Assembly: GCF_020360975.1 (NCBI RefSeq)
Contig: NW_025408668.1
Coordinates: 2,046,001 to 2,110,000, forward strand
Reading direction: 5' to 3'
DNA length: 64,000 nt
Origin: Hirsutella rhossiliensis
Taxonomy: Eukaryota > Ascomycota > Sordariomycetes > Hypocreales > Ophiocordycipitaceae
Part shown: positions 32,170 through 44,023 of the stretch, piece by piece
Numbering within the stretch: position 1 is the stretch's first letter
Layout: the number at the start of each line of letters is the position of its first letter
Notes under the pieces: model-generated
What the model saw: the letters and a program-made list of their open reading frames with translations, nothing else
What the model was told of the DNA's origin: nothing
Databases searched by the model: none
Made by a program: the position numbers and the translations under genes

Positions 32170-35100
32170 CTCTCTTTGGCTATAGACGTCTCCTTCCTCC
32201 TACGTGCTATTAGCTCCTCTCGTAGACTCTTAAGGCGGGCTTCTAAGGATAGCTTTTATCGAACGTCTTCTAGCCTAATTTGCTATAAAAAGATAGCTAG
32301 CTTCTACTTCGGCAGGGGCTTTATAAGACCGTCTGCTTTTATTAATACCGTTAGAACCTAACGGACGGAAATAAGTCCCCTTTAGACCTCTTAGCGTAAC
32401 TAATGCTAGTAAATATCGATATACCGTAGCCGGGTCGATAGCTTACTATTTTCCTCCGTAAGAATCCGTATAGTCTGCGTGTTATCGCATTCTATAGCTA
32501 ACGGGGTTAGGATTTATAGTCGTAGAGATATTAGTAGCCGGCTAAGGAAAATCGCTTCTTTTAACGCTTCTAAAAGAGCTAGTAGCTCTGCCTCCGTACT
32601 AGAAGTCGTAACGGTAGCTTACTTCGAAGCTCTCTAAGCAATGGTTCCTCTAAAAAGGGATATAATATACCCTTATAAGCTCTTTCTATCTAAGGAATTG
32701 TCCGCAAAGGACGAATCGCTCGAACAAAGGAAGATTTCGGCAGCTAATTTCCTTCCCTGCCCTCCTAGGCGTAGACCATATAATCTCGTTAAATAGAGAT
32801 AAAGGATTGCTTAGTCTGCTACTTCTTAGTGCCTAGGGCTAGGATTCTAGTTATGCCTAGCTAGCCGGGAGACCGTAAAAGAGATATCCGGTCTAGTAGA
32901 AATAGCTGAAAAAAGCAGGGAGCCTACCTTCTATTAATATTAGTGTTTCTCTTGCTCCCTAGCTTAAAAGGACGGATCAGGCAAAAGCTCTTCGTCTAAT
33001 ATAGGCGTAGAGGAAGCTTATCGAGGGAATTAAGGAGGAATTTATAAGCGACCTTATCGATATAGGCGTCCTAGGTAAGCTAGATAGTCCGTTAGGACCT
33101 ATTCCGAAGGATTCGTATCCCTAGGAACCACTTTAGCTCCCCTAGCCTAGTTATCTTATACCTTTATTATAGGCCTTATATAGCCTCCCTTATAGCAGCT
33201 TCTTCCTCTTTCGGGTACGCCTAGATAATATCGTCGACGTAGAAGAAGACCGTGATTTTACCCTTCTATATTATACACGGTTCCTAAGGGACTTTCGTAA
33301 AGCCTAGGCTTCTGAGGAACCTATTAAATGCTGTTGCTAAAGAAGGGGTAATCTTTATAGTCCGTATAGAGCTTTCCTAAGCCGTAGAACCTTTCCTAGT
33401 TATTAGAAACTAGGAGGAAGTCGTATATAGATAACTTCTTCTTCCTCGAGTAGGCAGTTAATAAAGGCGTTGACTGCATCTATCTAATCGAGTTCGAGGT
33501 CGAATTCTGCTACTATAGCTATAAGGGTCCGAAAAGACATCCCTGCTAGGGTTGTTGCCCTAGTAGGTAAATCCCCTTTTTCCTGCTAGTTCCCGTAGAT
33601 AACTAGCCGGGCTTTATACTTTTAAAGGAAGCCGTGTTTATTAGTCTTATAGATAAAGACCTACTTATAGCTAAGGACCTATTTTCCTCTTGCTTTTTCC
33701 TTAAGGACCTCTTCTAAAGACCCTATCTCTTCGTATAAGGCTAGGTGGTCTTTCTAGGCCTAGAAAAACTAGTCTTTAAAGGGGTGTTTTTCTAGCTACT
33801 TTTAGTTTACTAGTAGGTCCGGGAGGTCTCTTTTATATACCTTCCTTGCTAATACTAGCTTAAAAACCCGGCCTACTATAAACGCTCCGTAGGAACCGTC
33901 TACTATTAGCGTTAGGTAGAAGTCGGAAAATCGGTCGAAATAGGGGAGAAGCTAGTCTTCTTTTGTATCGGGCCCTATACCTTCCTTTGCTTCTCGAAGC
34001 AGGGATAAAAAGGCAGCCGGGTAATCCTTCGAGAGAGGTGCCTTTCCTACCCCCTTAGGGGTCGAGACGGGAAGACTAATAGAGAAAGCTGCTTCTAGAT
34101 CTTCTTCTTATTCCGTAAGAGGAGGCGTAGGGAGGCAGGCGTATTCTAGCTCTACCGCTTTCCTATAGTCTCCTTCTTTGTCTAGATCATCTGACCTAGC
34201 AGCTTCCTCTTCTTTTTCTTCCTCGAAGTCGGCGTTATCCTCGACTGCTTTAACGTCGGTTTCTTCTTCCGTTTCCTCGTCTAGTGCCTCTTCTTAAGAC
34301 TGTTAGGAAGGGGGGATTTAGATCTTCTAAATTAGCTAACGTTGTGAGAGTAAGAGGGGCTATTAATCCCTCTTTCCGTCGAAGAAGCTAAATTCGTCGA
34401 AAATCATATCCCTAGTCGAAATAACCTTCCGTAGAAGAGGAATCTAGATCTAGAAGATATTCGTAGAATTATAACTAACGAGGTAACTAATAAAGGCTCT
34501 AGGATTAAGCTTTCTTTTCTTCTTCCTTTTTAGCTATACATCGGTAGTTATTGCGTATGCCTTATAGCCGTAGGCACGAAGGTAGGCTAGCGAGGCCCTC
34601 TTCTTCGTAAAGAGCTTAAGGGGGGATTTCTAGTCTATTCCTTGGTTTAGTCCCCTAGGGTCCTTAGGGTCCCTTAGGGTCCGGTTCCGAAGGTAATAGG
34701 CGGTCTTAACGACTTCCCTCTAAAGGTCGTGTAGAAGCCTTATAGCAAGTCTTATCGTACGGGCCCTTTCTATTACAGCACCCCCTGATCTTTCTGCCCC
34801 TCCGTTCTAGGCCTAGGTATTCGGTGCTAACGGGAGGGGTAAAATGCCCCTTTTTCGAAGCTACTTTAAGATATCTTTCGTAAATAGCTCTCCGTTAGAC
34901 CGTATCTTCTTTACCTCGTAGCCAAAGTAGGATTTTATCTAGTTAACGAAGTCCCGGAGGGCAGACTAGTTATACTTGCTTAGGTAGGTCCGTAAGAAAT
35001 AGGGGAAAACCATCCCTAAAAAAGCGTCTATAAAAAACATCACCCTAACGAAGCTTTCCTGGTCCCTAGAGACGTCGGTCTAATCGACCTAAATTTCCTT

Positions 35101-37047
35101 ACACGGCTAGTCCGGCCGTAAAGGCGTTCGTCTAGAAATTCGTCTCCTAGTCTTTCCTTAGCCGTAGTATTTATATTCGACGGTCTTTAGGCCCCTTATT
35201 CGTACGCCTTGTTATTGACCTAGTTTATATAAAGCTAGGGGACTCGGGTAACCTAGTCGTGCGTGCCAAAGAAGACCGTCTCCTTAGGCTGCCGGAAGAG
35301 GGTCTTTTATAGTAGACCTATTCCTCCTAGCAGGGAAAGCTGACTTCTCGAGAGATTCCTTCCTAAGGATAGGTCGGAATTCGAGAACAAATTAACCATA
35401 TTTTTCCTCGATAAGCCCGATAGTCTGATTCTTCTAGACTAGCCTCGTAGGCTTAGACGTCGTATCCTAGAAGATTCCTTCCTTTCGAAGAAGGCGGAAG
35501 GAAATCAGGCTCGTTAAAAATCGAGGGCAAAAAGCTACCCTTTTTCGTCGAAGAATTCGTATAGATCTATTAGGTAATTTTATCGTGAAATTTACCCTTC
35601 TATATCCCTCTATCCGTACGGTTAATTCCCCGGCAATAAGGTATTCCCTCCGTGCCTTCTTAAAGGACCGGAATCGTGAGAGTATATTACAGATATCGAG
35701 GGAAGCACTAGAGTCAAGGATAGCTGATTTTCGTAGGGGATAGTCGGAGGGTCCTAATGGTTGGTCTTACTGATCCGTGGGGAAGACGAATACCGGATTT
35801 ACTATACCAACGATTTTTCCTCGAATTTACGGCTCGAATAAGGGCAGCGGCGTTGTTAGTTGCTATTTCTTAGCAACCCGAATCTCGTCTATTTTCTTCT
35901 ACAACGAGGGGTCCTCCTTAAGAGACTATTATATCGTTTCTTATAGCCTCTTTAAAGGGTTAAATCCTTCGGGTCGGTTTTCCTCGAAGACTTGCTAGCA
36001 TTGCGATAATCGATGGCCTAGTAATTTATAGGCTAGGCAGCCGTTTCGCCTAGTCTTTCGTTTCTTCGAGGAATCCTCGTCCCGATCCGGAAGGTCTGCT
36101 TAAAAACCTCCCCTTTTTACCCCTTGTTGCTAATTTTGACGAAGAGGTTCGATTTCGACTAGTTCCTTGATTTTTCGACTAACGGACTGAAAGGTCCATT
36201 GGGGGACTAGTCGGGCTGGTCTGACTGACGGGGAGGGAGGAGGAGCCGAAGGAGCAACAGCCGCAGCAGCAGCAGCGGGAGCCGCAGCAACAGGGGCTGC
36301 AGCAGCTGCAGGGGCAGCAGGTCAAGCCGTCTAGGTCGAGTGCTGGCCACGAAGGAATAAGACTGCTTGCTATTGTACTCTAGCAGCTTCTTCGTCTAGT
36401 TCCCGGCTAGCCTCTCGAAAGATAGTCGAGTAACCGTCACTAATAGGCTTTATTAGCAGAGATATATCCCGTAGCTACTGGCCGGAAAGAGCTTCTATAA
36501 GGAAGTATTGGTTAGCTTCCTCGAGGATTTCTTCCTACTTAGCTAGCCACGAAGAAGCTAGCAGGTTCCTAGCAGAAAAGGCTCCTAGGTAGGCCGTATA
36601 GGTCTTCCTAATACGGTCAGTTATATAACCTCTCGAGGAGCTATCGAGGTCTCGAGCTTTAAAAGCCACTGCCTAGGAGTCTCTTCCTCTCGAGAGAGAT
36701 AGCTTTGCGGCACTAACGGATTCCGTTATCGCCGTACGAGCAGCAGTTAGTAGCTTCGTTTCGTAGAGGTATTCCTTCCGGTGACTCTCGTAGTCGCCTA
36801 AGGCAGCAGAAAAAGCTCTCTATTATATAGAGGTTAGCTCGGAGAAGAGGGTAGCTCCCTCTATAAAGTCCGTTGCCCTAGGACGAAGAGGGGGCTCGAG
36901 AGGGTCCTGCTTGTTAGAGAAGACTAAATTATGGATGGTTCTGTCTACACGAGCCCGTAGCTCCTTTACCTACTTATCCCAATCTTAGGGCTCTGCAAGA
37001 ATCGTCCTACGGACCGTAGGGGCGGCAGAGGAGTCGTTTTTCGACAT
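32170..37047 (-). pseudogene. Copia-D gag-pol polyprotein
   Basis: The likely start ATG is at 37047-37045 in good context. Gag follows, with an Ala-rich low-complexity stretch at about 36240-36325 and a zinc knuckle at 36039-35998 (CX2CX4HX4C) whose second Cys is Tyr. The protease motif reads LDSSAS at about 35700-35718. A GAG-pre-integrase WHARLGYPS motif is near 35280, with one His changed to Tyr. The integrase core spans about 35090-34780 (DWTDVS, IRSNGELF, NGGAERSGG). Reverse transcriptase has an intact YVDD at 33241-33230. RNase H (about 32740-32550) shows DSSFADN, SKQATVTTSSTEAELLALLEA in two parts, and the tail ADGLIKPLPK lies near 32320. Scattered RIP stops kill the frame. The plus-strand frames at 32176-32361 and 35777-35998 are antisense shadows. 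Confidence 0.9.
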
Positions 37048-37160
37048 CGTTGCGGGGGAAGGGTAGAAAAGTCGGTTAAAAATCGGCTTTTCTAGTAAGA
37101 GGGGTAAAAGGATGCAAGAAGGTGCCTTTTACAGCAGCCGGAAGGTATAGGAATACTATT

Positions 37161-37177
37161 CCTCCCAGGCTTATAAC
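37161..37177 (-). promoter_or_regulatory. Copia-D primer-binding site, half-tRNA type
   Basis: The minus strand directly after the 5' LTR reads GTTATAAGCCTGGGAGG. Its core matches the Copia-A site and fits the anticodon stem-loop of initiator tRNA-Met after one RIP-type change. Confidence 0.65.
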
Positions 37178-37664
37178 TCTCGCGAAGAGAGATGCGAGAA
37201 GTATATGTAAAATGCACGAAGGTAAAATTAGAAGTAAGGGGTCGCATAGGCAGGGCAGAGGGATTTGATTCTTACGGGGGCAGCAATAAAGGTAGGGGAG
37301 TGATTGTTGTATTGCCTTGATTCTCCTTCTTTCCTCTATCTAACGCCCCTCTTTATACCCGTCTAGCATCTTAATTAATAAAGAAGATCCTGCTTAAAGA
37401 AGCTACTAATGTCCCTTTAACTACCGAGCTTTTTGCCGGTTTTTCCCCTCCTTTCTAGCCGTTGCCGGCATATCCGTCTTATCTCTCGCCACCTCTATAG
37501 GAAGCTATCGCCACTTCTGCTTCCCCTTATGCCCCTACCCTCCTCTCTGCACCTCTTTTTAGCTCCTTCTTCCTTTTTCTACACCGGGTGTTTTTTAGCT
37601 TCCTTGGTCCCTCGTGCTAAGGGATATCTCCGAGAACTGCGAAATCAGGCCACGCTTCGCGACA
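37178..37664 (-). repeat. 5' LTR of Copia-D
   Basis: This 487-base LTR keeps more TpG and CpA than the 3' copy. An 81-codon plus-strand frame at 37433-37678 is an antisense accident. Confidence 0.93.
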
Positions 37665-37880
37665 ATAGTAGAAGCTAATAAAGACTCTCTTTTAGGACCT
37701 CTAGAAGCCTCGATTCCTAGAATAAAGGAATTAGTTTTAAAGGTAAGAGAAGGAGGATTTCTTAGTTATAAGAATAAAAGGATCTTTAAATTTATTTATA
37801 ATACCGGAGCTACTAAGCATATAGTATCGAATAAAAATTTCCTTATTAACTATAAAGAAATTAAATCTAAAGTTTGCTAG
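37614..37880 (+). pseudogene. Accidental chimeric frame: Copia-D LTR joined to Copia-A2 protease
   Basis: An 88-codon ATG frame starts in the Copia-D LTR (read antisense), crosses the insertion boundary at 37665 and continues in the Copia-A2 frame into the protease motif YNTGATKH near 37800. The catalytic Asp is Asn. It shows the Copia reading frame resuming after the insertion; there is no reason to think it is expressed. Confidence 0.6.
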
Positions 37881-40758
37881 GGAAAAGCTTCCTTTATATT
37901 AATAAAAGGAAAGGGGGACTTAGTATTTAAGTTCCTATATAATAGTAAAAGGTATATCCTTCGAGACTACTTTTATATACCTAAATTAAGGGTAAATATA
38001 CTATCCTAATCTTATTTTAATAATACCTATGCCTTAATAGAAGGAAATAAAGTCCTTTTATTAGATAATAAGGCTAAGGTCCTTACTAAAGGATTTCTTA
38101 GAAATAAATTATATTATATTCCTATAGAACCTTTATTAGAAAGCTAATTAATCCTTATTATATCTTTAAAGGCAAAGGATATAGATTTTTATACTTAGTA
38201 CTTACGCTTAGGGTATATAAATAGTAGGGCTATTTTAGAAATATTAAAAAGATATAATAAGGATATAAAAATGCCTCTAAAAGAGGAAAATAAAATAAGG
38301 TAATATAAAATATATATTAGAGCTAAAGCAACGAATAAGGTTAATAAATAACCTTCGTATAAGTCTTATACTTATTTAGAAAAAATAGTATTAGTTATTT
38401 AGGGGCTAATTAAAGTGCTTACTTATAATAAATATTACTATTATATTTCTTTCCTAGACGTAGGAACCTAATATCTAGAAATATACCTTCTTCGAAAAAA
38501 TAGGGAAGCTCTAGATAGGTTCCTAGAATTTAAAAATAGGGTAAAAAATAACCCTAAAAATACTAGGATTAGAGAAGCATTTTCTAATAATGCTAAAGAA
38601 TTTATATATAAAATAAAGCTCTATTACGAAAAAGAAGGGATTACCTTTAATTCTAGTCCTCCTAGGACGCCGGAATCTAATAGTAGAATAGAAAGAATAA
38701 ATCGTACTATATTAGAAAAAGTACGAGCTCTTTTATTTACTACTAGGCTTCCTAAATATCTATAGGGAGAAGCTATTTTAACAGCTACCTATTTATATAA
38801 TAGATTACCGTATTCTACGATAGGATTTAAAAGTCCTATAGAAAAGAGGGATAATATAATACTACCTTTTAAGACCTTAAATAAAATTAAGACCTTCGGA
38901 AGCCTTATATATTATAAGAATAAAGACCCTAAAGATAAGCTAGATAATAGAGCTTTTAAGGGAATAATAGTAGTCTATTTAGAAAATATATATAAAATCT
39001 AGGATTTTACTAAGAGAAAGATTACTATCTCTAGAGATATTACTATACTAGAAAATAAATTTATAAAATATCTAGAAATTTCTAGTAGTAATAATACCTT
39101 TGATTTTAATTCTATTCCGAATAAAGATAAGCTAGAAAGCTATATCCCTATAGAGGAAGCTACTAGAGAACCTAGAGATAAATATCCCTCGCTCTCTATA
39201 GAAGAAGAGTCTCTAAATAACGATCCTATTCCCCCTAAGGATAGGGAGGCTATAGGAGGCCGCTAGGTCTATACTATTAAGAAGGATAGTTAAAATAATA
39301 TAATAAAATATAAAGCCCGTTTCGTAATATAGGGATTTAAGTAGATCTATAGCTTAGATTTCCTAGATACCTTCTTAACTACGGCTAGACCTAAATCTAT
39401 TAGAATTCTACTTATTTTAGCTATTATCTATAAATTCGAAGCTTTATAGATAGATATAATAAATGCCTTCGTATATACCGATATAGATAGCGAAGTATAT
39501 ATCGATCTTCCTATAGGCTACGAAGAATACGCTCTTAAAGAATATTATTTAAAATATAGATTAGCTTATAGAGCTAAAGGAATTAAATTAACTAAGTTCC
39601 TAGACCTATATAAAACCGGTTAAATTAAAGCAAAGCTAAAGAAAGTATTATATAGCCTAAAATAAAGTCCTAAGCTCTAGTATAATTATTTAAAAATTAT
39701 ACTAAATAATCTTAGATTTCTTCCTCTTTTAATAGATAAAGGAGTATTTATAAATAAAGACTATAGTATAGCCTTAGCAATTTATATCGACGACTTTCTT
39801 ATAGTAGGGCCCTCTAAATCTATAATAGAAAAAAGATTATTTAAAGAATTATCTAAATTCCTAGATTTTACTATCTTAAGAGATATAAAAGACTTCTTAG
39901 GTCTAAATATTATAATAAACCGAGAAAATAAAGAGCTATATATATCCTAAGAAAATTATACCTTAAATAAATTAAAGGAATTTAATAAAGAAGGTTTAGG
40001 AACTTTGAATTTACCCGCTATAGTAGGCTTTAAGCTTATAAAAGTAAAGGAATTACCTTCTAAGAAAGATATATTATAATTTTAGAAAGAAATAGGATCT
40101 CTATTATACTTAGCCTTATTTACTAGGCTAGATATCTTATATTCTATAATTTCCTATGCTTAATTCGCGGCTAAGCCCGACTAGACGTATTTTAAGGCTT
40201 TAAATATAATTTAGAAATATTTAAATAGATTCCCTAGCCTAAAGATTAAATATAATTGCAATATCCCTTTTACCTATCTATATATAAAGGGTTTTACTAA
40301 CTCTAGCTAGGCGTCGGATTTAACGGACGGAAAATCCTTTCCGGTTACTATTTTTATATATATAATAATATAATAAGCTAGGCTTACTCTAAGTAGAAAG
40401 CTGAAATTCTTTCTACCTATAAAGTAGAGTATATTAGCCTTAGGAGGTAAATAAAGAAGCTATTTATTTAAATATACTTTTTAAAAATATTACTAAGGAT
40501 CTATCTATTAAGATTCCTAATACTATACCTCCTATTTTAATAGATAATACTACTACTATTAAATTAGTAGAAAATCCGGAATTTTATAAAAGGTCTAAGT
40601 ATATAAGATTAGCTTATTACTATACTAGAACTAGTATAAGAGAAGGGGAAATTAAAGTTTTTTATATTAAATTAGAAGATAATATAGCTAATATTTTTAT
40701 AAAGGAGTTAAGATCTATATTACTCTATAAATTTAGAGACGGTCTATCCTTAATATAA
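37665..40758 (+). pseudogene. Copia-A2 protease, integrase, reverse transcriptase and RNase H
   Basis: This is colinear with Copia-A1 from 15275 onward. Protease has Asn in place of the catalytic Asp. Integrase (about 38400-38770) keeps the catalytic Glu context (IERINRT) that Copia-A1 has lost. A deletion of about 262 bases near 39231 removes the linker between integrase and reverse transcriptase. The reverse transcriptase site reads YIDD at about 39784-39795. The base missing from Copia-A1 near 18025 is present here (about 40160-40170). A different single base is missing near 40338 and another near 40440, so RNase H is broken independently. Confidence 0.87.
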
Positions 40759-41130
40759 GTTCCTAAGCAATTAAAAGGGGTTTTTAGATATTTCTTATAC
40801 TTTCTATATCTTTCCCTTACTAGGTTTTTCCTTTTTAGGTTTTCTAGAGAAATATTTACTAGGTTTTTATCTATTAAGATTTTCCTAGCAATAATAGGTT
40901 TTACCTTATATAAGGTTATCCTATAAATAATTATTATAACTATAGAATTTTCCTACTATAGGTTTTTCTATTAGTATATACCTAAGGATTTTTTTTCCTA
41001 AGAAAGAATAGGTTTTTATATATCCTATTAAGGTATAAGAATAGTTTTCCTAAATTAGGTTTTTACCCTATATATATACTACGATAAATAAATTAGTAAA
41101 GAGTATATAAATCTACTCTTTAAGGGAGGC
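40759..41130 (+). other. Copia-A2 3' untranslated region
   Basis: No frame is visible. It carries the same TAGGTTTTT-rich block as Copia-A1 (18618-18995) and ends in AAGGGAGGC beside the 3' LTR. Confidence 0.6.
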
Positions 41131-41698
41131 TATAAGGAACGGTGTTCCTACTATAAATAAAGCAGCTATAATATACTCTCTCGATTATATAAGCTAATAA
41201 GTAGTATATTAATTATAGATAAAATCCTATATTATAGAGTAAGAATCGCTTATTATTTTGCATATTATTATATTTTAAACGGGTTGCTGGTTATCGTATA
41301 ATCGGGAACCGAAGAAATAAAGCTAGCTTAGAATACTAGCTAAGACCTCTTAAGAATACTAGTACGACCAACCTCCTTTAAATACGAATATTAATAGAAC
41401 TAAGATACTTCTTAATATACTTAAGGTATTACTAAATTCCTTAGTCTTAGGGCTATATAGTAGCTTAAATCTAGACCTAAAAGGTTCTTCTATTTAGCTA
41501 TAATTATCTATATAAGATAGTATATCTTCTAGTAGATAGATAGAGGATTATTAACTTTAATACCTCTTCTATATACTAATTTATTACTAATAAATTCTAT
41601 TAAAAACCCTACCTTATACTCCTTCTTCCCCTTTATTATATAGTCTTACGTAAATCCTTAATTTCCTATAATTCTACTTTTACTTATATACCTTAAGA
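41131..41698 (+). repeat. 3' LTR of Copia-A2
   Basis: This 568-base LTR is strongly RIP-mutated and followed by TACTA. Confidence 0.92.
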
Positions 41699-43160
41699 TA
41701 CTACGCTTCTTAAGGTAAGATAGCGCTATATAGACTTTATTATAATCTATATAGCTATATATAGCTTCCCTCCCTTACCTTATTACTTATTAGCTAACTT
41801 ACCTTTTAATAAAAGGCTATAATATCCTTAACGCTACCCGCCGCTAACTCTCTACTATACCTTTATAGGCCTCTTATAAGTAATAAGGGCGCCGGTAGCA
41901 ATATAACTATAATATTCTTTACCTAGCTTAACTACCTTATAAGGTTCGCTTATTAAAACGAATACTAAGTAAAGGGCCTTAACGCTAAGGCTATTACTTA
42001 CGTCCTACTAACTATCCCCTTATAGCTATTAGCGCTTAAATACGATCCCCTATAGGCTAGCTAGGATAATATTAACGTTACCCTCTTCTTTATTAGCTTA
42101 AATCTCTTAATTTATAGCTAGGCGGTCGTTAACTTAGATTAATCTTAGTAATAGCTCTTTATATTTAGCTGCGTTTACCCCTATACCCTTGCCTAAGAGG
42201 TTAAGCGCTAGGATAGTCTTAAGTCTAATATCGGTAAGACCCTCCTTTATATAATGCCCGCCCTCGTCGTCCGCGACTAAAGCTACTAGCTATAAGCCTC
42301 CCCTCTCTCTTTTTTACGCCCTACTAATCTCTTCCCTTAGTATTCTCCCGCCCTCCTTAGCGCCTAACGGCTACTTCCTATTAATGCCTTTTCTTATTTC
42401 CTTTTATAGCGTTATTACTAGCTCTAGCCTTAACTTCTTTTAAGCTAATCTTCTTTTTAGTCTTAGTACTAACTAGCTCCGCTACTATAGCTTAATCTAG
42501 CTATTAATATATATCGCCCTTAGTAACCTAGATAAGGTTCCTTTTAAGGGCTACTACCCCTTTTAAGTCTTTATTATCTTTCCTATCTATATAAACCCTT
42601 AGATTATCTTATATAAGAAGCTAGCTAAGAGGTCTACCTCTCCCTTTTTACTTAGTACCCCCTTTACTTATATTAGTAAGGTTACTAGCCTTTTTAATTA
42701 TACTATAATATCTATCTCGCTTAGCTTAAACCGTAATTATATCTTCCTTATTATCTTAGATAGCTAGACTTTTTATAATAGGTCTTCCGCCGCTACTACC
42801 TTTATCTCCTTACTAGCCTAGCTATTAAGGCGCTAACCGTCTTCTACCTCCTCTATATTTAACCTCGTCTACGCTATATCTTACTCGCTTATAACGCTAC
42901 CCTTAATAGCGCTATATACGCCTTCTAAGCCTCTAAGCCTACTTACTAAAACGCTTATAACGCCGCTAATAAAGCGCGCCGGCCTAGCTATAGCCGACTC
43001 CTTAAAAAAGAGAACGTATACTTTATACTAGTACTATTCGCTTCCTTCCTTATCTTTTAGTATTATTAGCTCTACCGCTACTTCCTCCTTATCTCTATAG
43101 TCTGCCTTATTATCTAGGCGACCTAGCAACGCGCCTATATAGCCCCTTCGCTAACGTATA
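41699..43160 (-). pseudogene. Unrecognised reading frame U3
   Basis: A minus-strand frame can be followed from about 43150 to 41710 with RIP-type stops and few others, roughly 480 codons. I do not recognise it. It is rich in Lys, Leu, Ile and Glu; the segment near 42150-42260 includes LTDIRLKTILALNLLGKG and NAAKYKELLLRLI runs, which look helical. It lies downstream of the Helitron helicase and upstream of the Helitron N-terminal half across Copia-A2, so it could be an accessory gene of a Helitron or the N-terminal extension of the next copy. The left end is cut by the Copia-A2 target site. Confidence 0.4.
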
Positions 43161-43560
43161 TAAAAATAAACCTACTATTTAAATAATACTAAGTCTATAC
43201 TAAATCTCTACTAAGCTCTCTAATAATAATATATCTTTATAACCTAGTTACTATATAATCTAAGCTTATACTCTTATTATACTATTAAGGTAATATAAAT
43301 ATATATTCTTTACTTTCTTCTTCCTTTTTCTCTTCTTTTACTTAGTATATATTAATCTTTACTTTTATATAACTCTTTTTTCTTACTCCTCTTTAGCTTT
43401 TACTCTCTTCCTTATTACCTTAATAAAATTTACTAGACTTAATAGACTATTATACCCTACTTATTTATTCTTTTACCTCTTTATATACTTTTCCTTTTTC
43501 TTATCTATTTAGTCGTAATCTTTATTCTAATAGGCTTATTATATAACCTATATAGGGTTG
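43161..43560. other. No gene seen
   Basis: This interval is pyrimidine-rich on the + strand, with TTCCTTTTTC-type runs and no frame of interest. It leads into the repeat block at 43566. Confidence 0.4.
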
Positions 43561-43565
43561 CCTTA

Positions 43566-43865
43566 CCTATACTTTAAGGAACGTTAGTGCTTTAAGGAAC
43601 GTTAGTAATAAAAAGGTTCTTTTAGTTCCTTTCTAAGGAGAAAGAAAGAAAACGCTGCTATACCTTAAAGAACGTTAGTAACGAAAAGGTTCTTTTAGTT
43701 CCTCTTTAAGGAGAAAGAGAAAAAAACCCCGCTATTAATTCCCCCCCCCCTTAAATACCGCTCTTTAATTCGTTAGCTATTATACTTTAAGGAACGTTAG
43801 TAATAAAAAGGTTTTTCTAGTTCCTCCTTAAGGAGAAAAAAAAACGCTGCTATTAATTCCCTTAA
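43566..43865. repeat. Three imperfect repeats of about 100 bases
   Basis: Each unit contains TTAAGGAACGTTAGTAA, a following AAAAAGGTT block, TAGTTCCT, AAGGAGAAA and AACGCTGCT or a variant. Units start near 43586, 43666 and 43780. A run of ten C interrupts the second. The block lies 3' of the Helitron helicase and may be part of its 3' end. Confidence 0.6.
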
Positions 43866-43873
43866 ATACCGCT

Positions 43874-44023
43874 CTTTAATTTATCGGCTACTATCCTTTA
43901 ATTTATCGGCTACTATCCTTTAATTTATCGGCTACTATCCTTTAATTTATCGGCTACTATCCTTTAATTTATCGGCTACTATCCTTTAATTTATCGGCTA
44001 CTATCCTTTAATTTATCGGCTTA
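43874..44023. repeat. 22-base tandem repeat, six full copies plus a partial one
   Basis: The unit starts CTTTAATTTATCGG and ends CTACTATC. Copies begin at 43874, 43896, 43918, 43940, 43962, 43984 and 44006, and the full copies are identical by eye. There are no spacers, so it is not a CRISPR array. Identity between copies in RIP-affected DNA suggests recent expansion or a unit that already lacked RIP targets. Confidence 0.9.

Larger units (their letters stand above)
31412..37664 (-). mobile_element. Copia-D, nearly complete Copia of a second family
   Basis: Copia-D is 6253 bases with two LTRs of exactly 487 bases (31412-31898 and 37178-37664) and a perfect target duplication ATAGT (31407-31411 and 37665-37669). 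It is read on the minus strand. CpA and TpG are depleted but not absent, so it is the least RIP-damaged complete element in the window. LTR ends on its coding strand are TGTCGCGAAG and CTTCGCGAGA. Confidence 0.95.
29651..41698 (+). mobile_element. Copia-A2, complete Copia-A carrying Copia-D
   Basis: Both LTRs are 568 bases (29651-30218 and 41131-41698) and the target duplication TACTA is perfect (29646-29650 and 41699-41703). The span is 12.05 kb because Copia-D is inserted between gag and protease. Without it the element is about 5.79 kb. It lacks about 262 bases present in Copia-A1 (16829-17090), with the junction near 39231. It is more heavily RIP-mutated than Copia-A1. Confidence 0.94.

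Noticed and set aside
32176..32361. 61-codon plus-strand open frame
   Set aside because: It is antisense to the C-terminal end of the Copia-D polyprotein.
35777..35998. 73-codon plus-strand open frame
   Set aside because: It is antisense to Copia-D gag/protease, which has clear motifs on the other strand.
37433..37678. 81-codon plus-strand open frame
   Set aside because: It lies almost entirely in the Copia-D 5' LTR, antisense, and overlaps the chimeric frame.
43874..44023. Possible CRISPR array
   Set aside because: The repeats are directly adjacent with no spacers, and the DNA is eukaryotic.
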